From positions 6,758,001 to 6,822,000 of the forward strand of contig NZ_QUMQ01000001.1 in the NCBI RefSeq assembly GCF_003387075.1: a stretch of DNA of 64,000 bases. Reading direction: 5' to 3'. The translations under genes and the position numbers were made by a program. The stretch is from Asanoa ferruginea (GTDB lineage Bacteria; Actinomycetota; Actinomycetes; Mycobacteriales; Micromonosporaceae). Shown here in pieces: positions 56,466 to 64,000 of this stretch (position 1 is the first letter of the stretch; each line of letters begins with the position of its first letter). The notes under the pieces were generated by a model. The model worked only from the letters and a program-made list of their open reading frames with translations. It had not been told where the DNA came from and ran no database searches.

Positions 56466-57986
56466 TCACTCGTCGACTTCGAGCCACTTCATGGTTCGGC
56501 CGACGGCCTTCTTCCACATCTTGTAACCCTGGTCGCGTTGCGAGTCGTTCCATTCGGGCGTCCAGCGGCGATCCTCGTGCCAGTGCGCCCGCAACTCCTC
56601 GACCGAGTTCCAATATTTGACGGCCAGGCCGGCGGCGTACGCGGCACCCAGCGCGGTGGTCTCCGCGACCACCGGCCGGCTCACCGGCACACCGAGGATG
56701 TCGGCCTGCATCTGCATCGCCAGGTCGTTGGCGGTGATGCCGCCGTCGACCTTGAGGATGTCGAGCGCGACACCGGAATCCTTCTCGGCCGCCTCCACCA
56801 CGTCCTTCGACTGGTAGCAGATCGACTCGAGGGTGGCCCGGGCCAGGTGCGCGGCCGTGTTGAACCGCGACAGGCCGAGGATCGCGCCACGAGCATCGGA
56901 CTGCCAATAAGGAGCGAACAGACCCGAGAACGCGGGTACGAAGTAGACGCCCCCGTTGTCCTTGACGCTGCGCGCCAGGGTCTCGCTCTCCGCGGCGTTG
57001 CGGATGATGCCCAACTGGTCGCGCAGCCACTGCACGGCCGAGCCGGTCACCGCGATCGAGCCCTCGAGCGCGTACACCGGGTCCTGGTCACCGAACTGGT
57101 AGCAGACCGTGGTGATCAGACCCGCCTTGGACCGGACCACCTCGTTGCCGGTGTTGAGCAACAGGAAGTTGCCCGTGCCGTAGGTGTTCTTCGCCTCGCC
57201 GACGGCGAAGCAGACCTGGCCGACCGTGGCCGCCTGCTGGTCGCCGAGCGACGCGGGAAGCGCCACCTCGCCGTGGAACGGACCTCCGGACTTGGTCATT
57301 CCGTAGAGGTTCGGGTCCGACGACGGCCGGATCTCGGGCAGCATCGCCCGCGGAATGTTGAAGAACGAGAGCAGCTCGTCATCCCAGTCGAGCGTCTCCA
57401 GGTTCATCAGCATCGTCCGGCTGGCGTTCGTGACGTCGGTGATGTGCAGACCGCCGTCACGCCCACCGGTGAGGTTCCACAGGACCCAGGCGTCGGTGTT
57501 GCCGAAGATCGCGTCGCCCTTCTCAGCGGCTTCCCGAACTCCGTCGACGTTCTCCAGGATCCATTGGATCTTCCCGCCGGAGAAGTAGGTCGCCGGCGGG
57601 AGACCGGCCTTGCGGCGGATCACGTCGCCCCGCCCGTCGCGGTCGAGTGCGGCCGCGATCCGGTCGGTACGGGTGTCCTGCCAGACGATCGCGTTGTAGT
57701 AGGGCCGCCCGGTTCGGCGGTTCCACACCACGGTCGTCTCGCGCTGGTTGGTGATGCCCACCGCGGCGAGGTCGCTTGCCGACAGGTTCTGCCGGCTCAT
57801 CGCCGTGGTGATCACCTCCTGGGTGCGCTGCCAGATCTCCAGCGGGTCGTGCTCGACCCAGCCGGCCTGCGGCAGGATCTGCTCGTGCTCGACCTGGTGG
57901 CGGCCGACCTCGCGCCCCTCGTGATCGAAAATCATGAATCGTGTGCTTGTCGTTCCCTGGTCGATAGCGCCTACGTAATCCGCCAT
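56466..57986 (-). CDS. glpK: Glycerol kinase, GlpK
   Basis: A 506-residue FGGY-family kinase that phosphorylates glycerol. The start [21 protein letters not shown] is the actin-like phosphate 1 motif; [31 protein letters not shown] is the glycerol-binding region; the FGGY signature 2 region reads [26 protein letters not shown] 57986. The typical length matches E. coli GlpK. Between glpF and glpD in the expected order. Confidence 0.97.
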   Translation of the reverse strand: MADYVGAIDQGTTSTRFMIFDHEGREVGRHQVEHEQILPQAGWVEHDPLEIWQRTQEVITTAMSRQNLSASDLAAVGITNQRETTVVWNRRTGRPYYNAIVWQDTRTDRIAAALDRDGRGDVIRRKAGLPPATYFSGGKIQWILENVDGVREAAEKGDAIFGNTDAWVLWNLTGGRDGGLHITDVTNASRTMLMNLETLDWDDELLSFFNIPRAMLPEIRPSSDPNLYGMTKSGGPFHGEVALPASLGDQQAATVGQVCFAVGEAKNTYGTGNFLLLNTGNEVVRSKAGLITTVCYQFGDQDPVYALEGSIAVTGSAVQWLRDQLGIIRNAAESETLARSVKDNGGVYFVPAFSGLFAPYWQSDARGAILGLSRFNTAAHLARATLESICYQSKDVVEAAEKDSGVALDILKVDGGITANDLAMQMQADILGVPVSRPVVAETTALGAAYAAGLAVKYWNSVEELRAHWHEDRRWTPEWNDSQRDQGYKMWKKAVGRTMKWLEVDE

Positions 57987-58022
57987 CTCAGTCGTTCCTT
58001 CCGGGTCAGTGGTCCGGATCGC

Positions 58023-59048
58023 CTACCTGTTGGGGCCTGGCCCCTGATCCGTCGGTCCGCTACCCGGATCACGCGGATCTCGGCCTGTGCCTGGATCCAT
58101 CCGCCGCCCGGTGTTCGGGTCGATCCGCGGATCGTTGCCTCCCGGCGTGGGGTCGATGACGCCCCGCTGGCCGCGCGGCGTGTCGGTCTGCGCCTCGCCG
58201 GTCGCCTCGTACGGGGTCTCAACCTCGCCACCGCGGCCGGCCGGGGTCTCGGTGCCCTGCAGGAACGGCAGGACTCGACCGATCAGCGTCACGTAGACCA
58301 GACCACCGATGAGGCCACCGATGATCGGCGCCGCAATGGGCACCCACCAATAGAGCTGGTTGTATTGATCTCGCCACGCCGTGCCGTATCCGGTGATGTA
58401 GGACGCCAGTCGAGGCCCGAAGTCACGAGCCGGGTTGATGGCGTAACCAGCGTTCGTGCCCCACGCCATACCGATCGCGACAACAACCAGACCCACGATG
58501 AACGGTGTCAGGTTCGACAGCGGCGGGTCGTTGAGGCGGTCGGTCAGCACGAAGATCAGGAACACCAGGATCGCCGTGCCGATGACCTGGTCCAGGAAGC
58601 CGCCCCACAGGCTGACCGGCAACGAGCCGTTACCGGGCAGGGTGGAGAAGATCGTCTGCGACTTGGCGGTCAGGCCCGGGTCGAAGTTGTGCAACACCGA
58701 GTTGTAGGCCCAACGCACCAGCAGCGCGCCGACGAAGGCACCCGCCACCTGAGCGATGATGTAGGGCACCACCTTCTTCCACGGGAACCCGCGGAACGCC
58801 GCCAACGCGATCGTGACGGCCGGGTTGAGGTGGGCACCTGAGATGCGTGCCGCGGTGTAGACACCGAGCACAACACCGAGGCCCCACGCCCACGAGATGC
58901 TGTCGTGGTCACCGAGGCTAGAGCCACCGGCAACTACCTGAGCGACCACGCCGATACCGAACAGAATCAGAATCATCGTGCCCATGAACTCAGCGATCAT
59001 CTGGACCGCGATGTTCTGTCTGCTGAGAATTCCTCGAATTCCAGCCAC
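58023..59048 (-). CDS. glpF: Glycerol uptake facilitator (aquaglyceroporin), GlpF
   Basis: A 341-residue MIP-family channel. Six transmembrane helices with the two half-helices NPAV (ISGAHLNPAVTI, about residues 70-81) and NPARD (GYAINPARDFGP). The Asp after the second NPA box (NPARD) is the mark of glycerol-conducting members. After residue 265 there is a 75-residue proline/glycine/aspartate-rich tail (DPTPGGNDPRIDPNTG-like) not found in E. coli GlpF; it should face the cytoplasm. GTG 59048. First gene of the operon; promoter in the AT-richer region upstream. Confidence 0.95.
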   Translation of the reverse strand: MAGIRGILSRQNIAVQMIAEFMGTMILILFGIGVVAQVVAGGSSLGDHDSISWAWGLGVVLGVYTAARISGAHLNPAVTIALAAFRGFPWKKVVPYIIAQVAGAFVGALLVRWAYNSVLHNFDPGLTAKSQTIFSTLPGNGSLPVSLWGGFLDQVIGTAILVFLIFVLTDRLNDPPLSNLTPFIVGLVVVAIGMAWGTNAGYAINPARDFGPRLASYITGYGTAWRDQYNQLYWWVPIAAPIIGGLIGGLVYVTLIGRVLPFLQGTETPAGRGGEVETPYEATGEAQTDTPRGQRGVIDPTPGGNDPRIDPNTGRRMDPGTGRDPRDPGSGPTDQGPGPNR

Positions 59049-59452
59049 AGCTTTTAGCCCCCCAACAGTGCGATCTGGCGAATCGTTGGCTGGCAGTCAC
59101 CGCCAGGAGCGCGCCTCAAGACCCACAATCAGGATGAAGGCCCCAACAAGGGAATAGACACGTAACTAACGGCTATGTCTGAATATTCGGATTCGCCCTC
59201 TATCACCGTCAGTCAAGCACGGGACCTCCGATAGGGCTACGGCCAATCGCTTTAAACCCGAGAATTGCTCTTTTTTCAGGGCACGCTGGGGTAGATGCGA
59301 GGTGTGACCGGGTTTCCGCGAGCCATGCGACGGCTCCAGCGGATCACCTATGTCAGGCTAACCCGCAGGCGAGAGCGGGGAGTCCGGATCCAACACCATC
59401 CACAATGGTTGGTACGTGGTGCGGCCGGCGATGCGTGGGACGTCCAGTGTGG
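59049..59452. other. Intergenic region upstream of glpF, AT-richer than the surroundings
   Basis: No gene or RNA recognised in these 404 bp. The part from about 59140 to 59280 is clearly lower in GC than anything else in the window. On the minus strand it includes TTGACT (RC of 59210-59215) as a possible -35 for glpF and a GAATATTC palindrome (59181-59188). A run TTTTTT (59270s) is on the plus strand. A hairpin downstream of the lipoprotein gene is listed separately. Confidence 0.5.
59362..59379 (-). terminator. Small hairpin beyond the lipoprotein gene
   Basis: CCCGC (59362-59366) and GCGGG (59375-59379) with an 8-nt loop; followed on the minus strand by TTAG. Short, about 75 bp past the lipoprotein stop. 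Could end its transcript; weak without a T tract. Confidence 0.35.
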
Positions 59453-60019
59453 TCAGGACGTGGGCGTCGGTGTCGGGCCGGCGGTCGGCCGCAGCACCGC
59501 ACACGCCTCAAGGGCCGCAGCGTCAGGCGTGGCGCCCGCCTTCGCCCCGTGGTCGGCGAGGCAGTTGCGATAGGCGGTGTCCGCGCCGCGGTTGCCACCA
59601 CCGCGCCGCGCGCCGGTTCCGCCGCCCGGTCCACCGGTGGGCCGCACCGACGCGCACGCGTCCTGCGCCTTCTGCCACGTCTGCTCGTCGACGCCCTGCG
59701 GGCGCATGTTGCCGAAGCCACCACCGTTGCCGAAGCCGCCACCGGGACGGCCGGAAGGGAAGGCGGTGGGGCGACCGGAGGGGAAGGCGGTGGGGCGGCC
59801 CGACGGGCGGGGACGGCCGCTCGGGCGGCCGGCGAAACCGGCCGGCGCCGAGGGCAGCGTGATGCCCTGCTTGCCCAGGCAGTCGCGGTAGGCGGCGAAG
59901 CCGGCGTCGCCCGTACCCGATGCCTGTGTCGAACCGCCGTCGGAGCCGCACGCCGCGACGGTGAGCACAACGGCGGCGGTGGCCGCCAGGACGAAGCCCG
60001 ACCGGAGCCAGCGGGTCAC
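59453..60019 (-). CDS. Secreted lipoprotein with duplicated Cys module
   Basis: A 188-residue protein. GTG 60019 has AGGAGG at 60025-60030. Residues 1-24 are a lipoprotein signal (lipid-modified C24 in TVAAC). Two modules follow, each AYRxCL...AC...(V/L)RPT: residues 43-128 (C47, C122) and 149-180 (C153, C173), probably with one disulfide each. The first module has a G/P/R-rich insert with GRPTAFPS in tandem. Related small secreted proteins often sit next to HlyD-type adaptors and CutRS-like two-component genes in actinobacteria, as here. Function unknown. Confidence 0.8.
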   Translation of the reverse strand: MTRWLRSGFVLAATAAVVLTVAACGSDGGSTQASGTGDAGFAAYRDCLGKQGITLPSAPAGFAGRPSGRPRPSGRPTAFPSGRPTAFPSGRPGGGFGNGGGFGNMRPQGVDEQTWQKAQDACASVRPTGGPGGGTGARRGGGNRGADTAYRNCLADHGAKAGATPDAAALEACAVLRPTAGPTPTPTS

Positions 60020-60041
60020 GACGCCTCCTATAGCTATTGGT

Positions 60042-60080
60042 CGTGCCGCGGGGGTTCGGGGCCGGATTCCCCGCGGCACG
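60042..60080 (-). promoter_or_regulatory. Leader hairpin of the lipoprotein gene
   Basis: Perfect 12-bp arms CGTGCCGCGGGG (60042-60053) and CCCCGCGGCACG (60069-60080) around a 15-nt loop. Lies 22 bp upstream of the GTG start and just before the ribosome binding site, so it is inside the mRNA leader and could affect translation or transcript stability. Confidence 0.6.
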
Positions 60081-60123
60081 CGGGCCTCATGCAACCGGCG
60101 CTACCTCCGGGTCACCTCGGACG

Positions 60124-60179
60124 AAGCTCGGAGTTGCCTCAACGCGGGTCTCCGAGGCAACTCCGAGCTTTCGTTGAGG
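60124..60179. promoter_or_regulatory. 17-bp inverted repeat with CTCCGAG boxes in divergent promoter region
   Basis: AAGCTCGGAGTTGCCTC (60124-60140) pairs perfectly with 60154-60170 across a 13-nt loop. A second, mutually exclusive pairing joins CCTCAACG (60137-60144) and CGTTGAGG (60172-60179). Inside are two direct CTCCGAG boxes, 60150-60156 and 60161-60167, 11 bp apart, plus one inverted (CTCGGAG 60127-60133). The spacing suits an OmpR-type response regulator dimer. It lies between the lipoprotein (minus) and HlyD (plus) genes. Confidence 0.65.
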
Positions 60180-60213
60180 AAACCCGGATCGCCGGCCGGG
60201 ACACTCGGCGGTC

Positions 60214-61386
60214 ATGGGTGTCGGGCGGTGGGTCTGGGTCGCGGGTGGGGCCGTGGTGCTGTTGGCGGCCGGTGGGGTCGCGGCGGTCACGCTCTCGCAC
60301 GGTCCGGCCGCGATAGCGTCCACATCGGACACGGCGACGGTCGGTCACGGTGCGGTTTCGCTCGCGGTGGCCACGACCGGCGCGGTGACGCCGGCGCAGA
60401 GCTACGCGCTCGGTTTCGCGACCGCCGGCACGGTCACCGTGCTCGCCGTCCACCCGGGTGACCCGGTAACCAAGGGCCAGGTGCTGGCCCGGATCGACGA
60501 CGCCGACGCCCAGCAGAAGGTCGACACGGCGGAGGCCGCGGCCGACCGGGCCGCCGACGCGCTCGACGCCGCGAAGAAGCCGGCGGCCAATGACTGTGCG
60601 ACGCGTGGCCACACCGTCGAGAGCGCCCTGCGCAGCCCCGCGCCGACCACCAGCCCGAGCGCGAGCCCTGGCCCGACCCGCACCGCCACGCCGCCACCCA
60701 CCACCAGGCCGGCCCGACCGACCACCGCGCCACCGACGTCCCGCGGCGGCGGTAGCGGTGGCGATTGCGCGCCCTCCGGCGATGACCCGGTGCTGCGCGC
60801 GCAGCAACAGGTCAGCTCGGCCAACCTCGCGCTCGACCAGGCCCGCGACGCGCTGGCCGGCACCGCCATCACGGCACCGGTGGCCGGCACCGTCCTGTCG
60901 GTGGCCGGCGCGGTCGGCGCGTCGGTGACGTCCGGTGGCACCTTCGTCACGCTCGCCGACCCGGCGGGCATGCAGGTGCGGGCCAGCGTCCCGGAGGCCG
61001 ACGCCGGCCGGCTCGCCGTCGGGCAGGCCGCCACCATCACGCTGCCCGACCGGCCCGGCACGCCCCTGGACGCCACCGTCGTGCAGGTCGACCCGGTCGG
61101 CACCAGCGACGGCACGCTGGTCGTGTTCGGCGCCCGGCTCGCGTTCGCGAAGGCGCCCACCGACCTGCTGGTCGGGCAGACCGCCGCGGTGCGGGTCACG
61201 ATCGCGACGCGACCCGACGCGCTGCGGGTGCCCAGCACGGCCGTGCGCGCCGACGGCTCGGTGCTGGTCCGCACGCCGTCCGGCGACCATCCGACGCAGG
61301 TCGAGGTGGGTTTGCGCGGTGACGCCTACACCGAGATCACCGCCGGACTCATCGACGGCCAGGAGATCGTCACAGCGTCTTCCTAG
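60214..61386 (+). CDS. HlyD/MacA-type efflux periplasmic adaptor
   Basis: A 390-residue protein with one N-terminal membrane anchor (residues 5-27) and an extracellular part. The biotinyl-lipoyl-like first half (AGTVTVLAVHPGDPVTKGQVLARID) and the second half (TAITAPVAGTVLSVAGAVGASVTSGGTFVTLADP) are split by an insertion (128-185) that is proline/threonine-rich and flanked by two cysteines (C128, C185). The coiled-coil hairpin is short. Similar to the adaptors that work with MacB-like ABC permeases. ATG 60214. No permease follows directly; the regulator genes do. Confidence 0.85.
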   Translation: MGVGRWVWVAGGAVVLLAAGGVAAVTLSHGPAAIASTSDTATVGHGAVSLAVATTGAVTPAQSYALGFATAGTVTVLAVHPGDPVTKGQVLARIDDADAQQKVDTAEAAADRAADALDAAKKPAANDCATRGHTVESALRSPAPTTSPSASPGPTRTATPPPTTRPARPTTAPPTSRGGGSGGDCAPSGDDPVLRAQQQVSSANLALDQARDALAGTAITAPVAGTVLSVAGAVGASVTSGGTFVTLADPAGMQVRASVPEADAGRLAVGQAATITLPDRPGTPLDATVVQVDPVGTSDGTLVVFGARLAFAKAPTDLLVGQTAAVRVTIATRPDALRVPSTAVRADGSVLVRTPSGDHPTQVEVGLRGDAYTEITAGLIDGQEIVTASS

Positions 61387-61390
61387 CCCG

Positions 61391-61408
61391 CTCCCAGCCG
61401 GCTCCGAG
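61391..61408. promoter_or_regulatory. Direct-repeat box upstream of the response regulator
   Basis: CTCCCAG (61391-61397) and CTCCGAG (61402-61408) are 11 bp apart, the same layout as at 60150-60167. The second box ends 24 bp before the GTG start. A TAAGAG hexamer (61419-61424) at 10 bp downstream is a possible -10, which would make the message leaderless. Confidence 0.5.
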
Positions 61409-61431
61409 CGACGGTCCGTAAGAGATACGGT

Positions 61432-62136
61432 GTGCCAGCGCGACCTACCCGGGTGCTTGTCGTCGACGACGAGCCCAATATCTGTGCCCTGCTCTCCGCC
61501 ACGCTCCGGCTGGTCGACTTCGACGTGCGGGTCGCGTCCGGCGGCTTCGAAGCGCTGACCGCGGCCGAGGAGTTCACCCCCGACCTCGTGGTCCTCGACG
61601 TGATGCTGCCCGACCTCGACGGCATCCAGGTCGCCCGGCGGCTGCGGGCGCGCGGCGGACCGGGCGTCCCGGTGCTGTTCCTCACCGCCAAGGACGCCGT
61701 CGAGGACCGCATCTCCGGGCTGACCGCCGGCGCCGACGACTACGTCACCAAGCCGTTCAGCATCGAGGAGGTGGTGCTGCGGATCCGCGCGATCCTGCGC
61801 CGCGGCAACCCGGCCGCCGCCGAGCAGGGCGTGCTGCGCTACGCCGACCTCGAGCTCGTCGAGGACGCCCACGAGGTGCGCCGGGCCGGCCGGCTGATCG
61901 AGCTGTCCCCGACGGAGTTCAAGCTGTTGCGCTACCTCATGGTCAACGCCGGCCGGGTGGTCAGCAAGGCGCAGATCCTCGACCGGGTGTGGAGCTACGA
62001 CTTCGGCGGCGACGGCCGGATCGTCGAGTCCTACGTCTACTACCTGCGCAAGAAGATCGACTCGCGCGAGCCCGCGCTGATCCACACGGTGCGGGGCGTC
62101 GGCTACGCCCTGCGCCTGCCGCGGGACCAGGAATGA
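61432..62136 (+). CDS. OmpR-family response regulator
   Basis: A 234-residue regulator. Receiver domain residues 6-120: acidic pair D12-D13, phospho-acceptor D56 in DLVVLDVMLPD, and the lysine in DDYVTKPF. Winged-helix DNA-binding domain 135-232, with ELSPTEFKLLRYLMVNAGRVVSKAQILDRVW and VESYVYYLRKKID. GTG 61432. The stop overlaps the histidine kinase start (ATGA, 62133-62136). It probably controls the neighbouring adaptor genes through the CTCCGAG boxes. Confidence 0.95.
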   Translation: MPARPTRVLVVDDEPNICALLSATLRLVDFDVRVASGGFEALTAAEEFTPDLVVLDVMLPDLDGIQVARRLRARGGPGVPVLFLTAKDAVEDRISGLTAGADDYVTKPFSIEEVVLRIRAILRRGNPAAAEQGVLRYADLELVEDAHEVRRAGRLIELSPTEFKLLRYLMVNAGRVVSKAQILDRVWSYDFGGDGRIVESYVYYLRKKIDSREPALIHTVRGVGYALRLPRDQE

Positions 62137-63656
62137 GGTCCGTGCCGCCGCGGATCAGGCGCTGGCGGCACTGGACCCTGCGCGCCCGGTTGGTGGTCGT
62201 GGTCGCCGTGCTGAGCGCGCTGGCCCTGCTGGTCGCCAACGCGGTCGGCCTGGCGCTGCTGCGCCGCAACCTCACCGACCGGGTCGACGACCAGCTGACC
62301 ATGATGGGCCAGGCCGCCGTGCAACGCCGGGGCTGGGAGGCGAGTGTTCCGCCGCCCAATCCGCTGTTCCCGCGCGGCCAGCTCGACGTCGACCGCGCGA
62401 TCGCGCTGGTGCCGCCGGACGGCAGCCCGCCGCTGGTCCGGCTGCCCGACGGGGTCTCGCCCCCGGTGCTGCCGGCGCTGCCGGAGCTGACCGCCCGGGC
62501 CGGCGGTCGGCCGTTCACCGTCGACGCGGCGGACGGCACCATGTCGTGGCGGCTCCTCGTCGTCACCCGCCGCGACGGGAGCCTCGCCGTCTCCGGCATC
62601 TCGCTCAAGGCCGTCGACGCCACGGCCGATCTGCTGCTCGCGATCGACGTGGCGGTGACGCTCGCGGTGCTGGCGATCCTGGCGATCGTCGCCGCCCTGG
62701 TGGTCCGGGTGGGGCTGCGGCCGCTGACCCGGATGGAGCGCACCTCCGCGGCGATCACCGGCGGCGACCTGTCCCGGCGGGTCCGCGACGCCGACCCGCA
62801 CACCGAGCCCGGCCGGCTCGGCGCCGCGCTCAACGCGATGCTCGACCGGATCGAGGCGGAGGTGTCGGCGCGCACCACCTCGGAGCGGCGGCTGCGGCAG
62901 TTCGTCGCGGACGCCTCGCACGAGCTGCGTACCCCGTTGACCTCGATCGGTGGTTTCGCGCAGCTCTACCGGGTCGGGGGAGTCGGTCCCGGCCCGCAGC
63001 TCGACGAGACGATGGCCCGGATCGAGGCCGAGTCGGCCCGGATGGGCCTGCTGGTCGAAGACCTGCTCCTGCTGGCCCGGCTCGACCTGCAACGGCGCCC
63101 CGAGCGGCGGCCGGTCGACCTGCTGGCGATCGCGGCCGACACGATCCGCGACGCGCACGCCCGGCAGCCGGACCGGCCCGTGCAGCTCGCCACCGAAGAC
63201 GGCCCCGACGACGCGCCGTTCGAGCCGGTGACCGTGCTCGGCGACGACCACGGCCTGCGCCAGGTCGCCACCAACCTGGTCGCCAACGCCCTCCAGCACA
63301 CCTCGGTGCCGGCCACCGTCACCGTCACCGTCGGCCGCCGCCTGCCGGGTGCCGGTGGTGGCCGGCCGGCCGCCGCGGTGGGTGAGGTCCCCGCCGACCG
63401 GCCGCTCGCCGTGCTGGAGGTCACCGACACCGGTCCGGGCGTGCCGGCCGAGCACGCCGAGCGGATCTTCGAACGGCTCTACCGCGCCGACCCGAGCCGC
63501 AACCGGCGCAGCGGCGGCTCCGGCCTGGGTCTGTCCATCGTGGCCGCGATCGTGTCCAGCCACGGCGGGCGGGTCGAGCTGCACCGCGGGCCGGGCGGCG
63601 GCGCCACGTTCCGGGTGCTGTTGCCGGAAGACGGCCGGGTTCCCAGCGGATCTTGA
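62133..63656 (+). CDS. Sensor histidine kinase
   Basis: A 507-residue membrane kinase. Two transmembrane helices at about 18-42 and 170-192 enclose an extracellular sensor of some 125 residues. HAMP domain about 193-245, DHp with H263 in FVADASHELRTPLTS, and a HATPase domain with N-box NLVANALQHT, G1 DTGPGVP and G2 GGSGLGLSIV. ATG 62133 overlaps the response regulator stop. Cognate to that regulator. Confidence 0.95.
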   Translation: MRSVPPRIRRWRHWTLRARLVVVVAVLSALALLVANAVGLALLRRNLTDRVDDQLTMMGQAAVQRRGWEASVPPPNPLFPRGQLDVDRAIALVPPDGSPPLVRLPDGVSPPVLPALPELTARAGGRPFTVDAADGTMSWRLLVVTRRDGSLAVSGISLKAVDATADLLLAIDVAVTLAVLAILAIVAALVVRVGLRPLTRMERTSAAITGGDLSRRVRDADPHTEPGRLGAALNAMLDRIEAEVSARTTSERRLRQFVADASHELRTPLTSIGGFAQLYRVGGVGPGPQLDETMARIEAESARMGLLVEDLLLLARLDLQRRPERRPVDLLAIAADTIRDAHARQPDRPVQLATEDGPDDAPFEPVTVLGDDHGLRQVATNLVANALQHTSVPATVTVTVGRRLPGAGGGRPAAAVGEVPADRPLAVLEVTDTGPGVPAEHAERIFERLYRADPSRNRRSGGSGLGLSIVAAIVSSHGGRVELHRGPGGGATFRVLLPEDGRVPSGS

Positions 63657-63672
63657 GCTGGCGTCGGGCTGG

Positions 63673-63679
63673 CTCCGAG
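63673..63679 (+). promoter_or_regulatory. CTCCGAG box upstream of the second adaptor
   Basis: A single CTCCGAG that ends 24 bp before the ATG at 63703, the same distance as at the response regulator. A CAGGCT hexamer (63690-63695) 10 bp downstream is a possible -10. No good second box 11 bp away. The 46-bp gap to the kinase stop is otherwise empty. Confidence 0.4.
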
Positions 63680-63702
63680 GCGCGGTCGCCAGGCTGGCGC
63701 GC

Positions 63703-64000
63703 ATGCCTGTCCGCCTCCGCCCGGCCTGGTTGGTCAACGGGCTGCTCGTCGCCGCGCTGGCCGGCGGCGGCCTCTGGGTCTACTCCTCGTTCGCACCCGC
63801 GGACGCGAGTGACGCCGGCACCGCCGGTGGCCTCACGCGCACGGTCGCGGTCAGCCGCGGCACGGTGACCGCGACCGTGTCGGCCACCGGCGCGGTGCGC
63901 AGCGCCTCGACCGCGACCGCTTCCTTCGGCACCAGCGGCACCGTGAAGACCATCGCGGTCGCCGTCGGCACCAAGGTGGCGAAGGGCACCACGCTGGCCA
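63703..64000 (+). CDS. Second HlyD/MacA-type efflux adaptor (3' truncated by window)
   Basis: N-terminal 99 residues. MPVRLRPAWLVNGLLVAALAGGGLWVY is the membrane anchor. The mature part repeats the layout of the first adaptor (TRTVAVSRGTVTATVSATGAVRSASTATASFGTSGTVKTIAVAVGTKVAKGTTLA). ATG 63703. It continues past the window end, where an ABC permease/ATPase would be expected. Confidence 0.82.
   Translation, partial: MPVRLRPAWLVNGLLVAALAGGGLWVYSSFAPADASDAGTAGGLTRTVAVSRGTVTATVSATGAVRSASTATASFGTSGTVKTIAVAVGTKVAKGTTLA

Noticed and set aside
54477-58841. A 1,454-codon open frame on the plus strand across the glp operon
   Set aside because: It is the antisense of glpD, glpK and glpF. In GC-rich DNA the complementary frame often stays open. 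The protein is a low-complexity mix of R, G, V and A with no family features.
59290-59420. Possible tRNA or riboswitch upstream of glpF
   Set aside because: No cloverleaf with conserved TTC loop and acceptor complementarity, and no known riboswitch core, could be built from the sequence by eye.
59295-59573. A 92-codon ORF on the plus strand
   Set aside because: Overlaps the lipoprotein antisense for most of its length, lacks an RBS and is arginine-rich; regarded as a shadow.

Overview
The window is a GC-rich (about 70-73% by eye) actinobacterial chromosome segment. Family-level clues (SmpB, many GTG starts, Ku, UvrA-like ABC protein, EACC1-type caspase, CGNR protein, glycerol operon, HlyD adaptors with a CutR-like two-component system) suggest a Micromonosporaceae member such as Actinoplanes, Asanoa or Dactylosporangium. 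The genus cannot be fixed from sequence reading alone. No rRNA, tRNA, CRISPR array, complete transposon or prophage was seen. It is a dense housekeeping/accessory mosaic of about 57 genes.

Layout. 1-4.0 kb: 3' end of phosphoglucomutase, small proteins, and an MFS-TetR efflux operon whose MFS gene is frameshifted by a 7-bp tandem duplication. 4.0-13.8 kb: smpB, a seven-bladed kelch lipoprotein, a membrane-anchored caspase with helical repeats, HrpB helicase, a secreted M1 peptidase and a nitronate monooxygenase. 13.8-24.3 kb: a soluble Ser/Thr kinase, GNAT, UbiB/ABC1 kinase, LacI regulator, a large patatin-like phospholipase, a UBP-type zinc finger, and a KAS II enzyme divergent from a TetR gene across a perfect operator. 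24.3-33.3 kb: a ribbon-helix-helix/DUF4097/ABC-exporter operon with a clear operator, an FAD monooxygenase, Ku, and an AI-2E family permease. 33.4-36.4 kb: a secreted GH81 beta-1,3-glucanase behind a CebR-like box. 36.4-47.7 kb: an ABC-2 exporter with a chimeric IS30-type-HTH/MarR-like regulator, an MHYT protein, alditol oxidase, FUSC and GMC proteins, and an MFS transporter whose central loop is built from 48-bp and 60-bp tandem repeats. 47.7-54.7 kb: CGNR, Gfo/Idh/MocA, AraC-VOC pair, UvrA-like ATPase, and an MFS-UspA fusion. 54.7-59.0 kb: glpF-glpK-glpD. 59.4-64 kb: a duplicated-module lipoprotein divergent from an HlyD adaptor, a response regulator, a histidine kinase and a second adaptor (cut by the window end).

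The most noteworthy signals are the caspase with about 32-residue helical repeats and three C-terminal membrane segments, the repeat-filled MFS loop (one repeat unit also occurs 24 kb away), the 7-bp duplication that breaks the MFS gene, the RHH operator with three half-sites, the HTH fusion regulator, and the CTCCGAG boxes plus long hairpins in the HlyD/two-component cluster.
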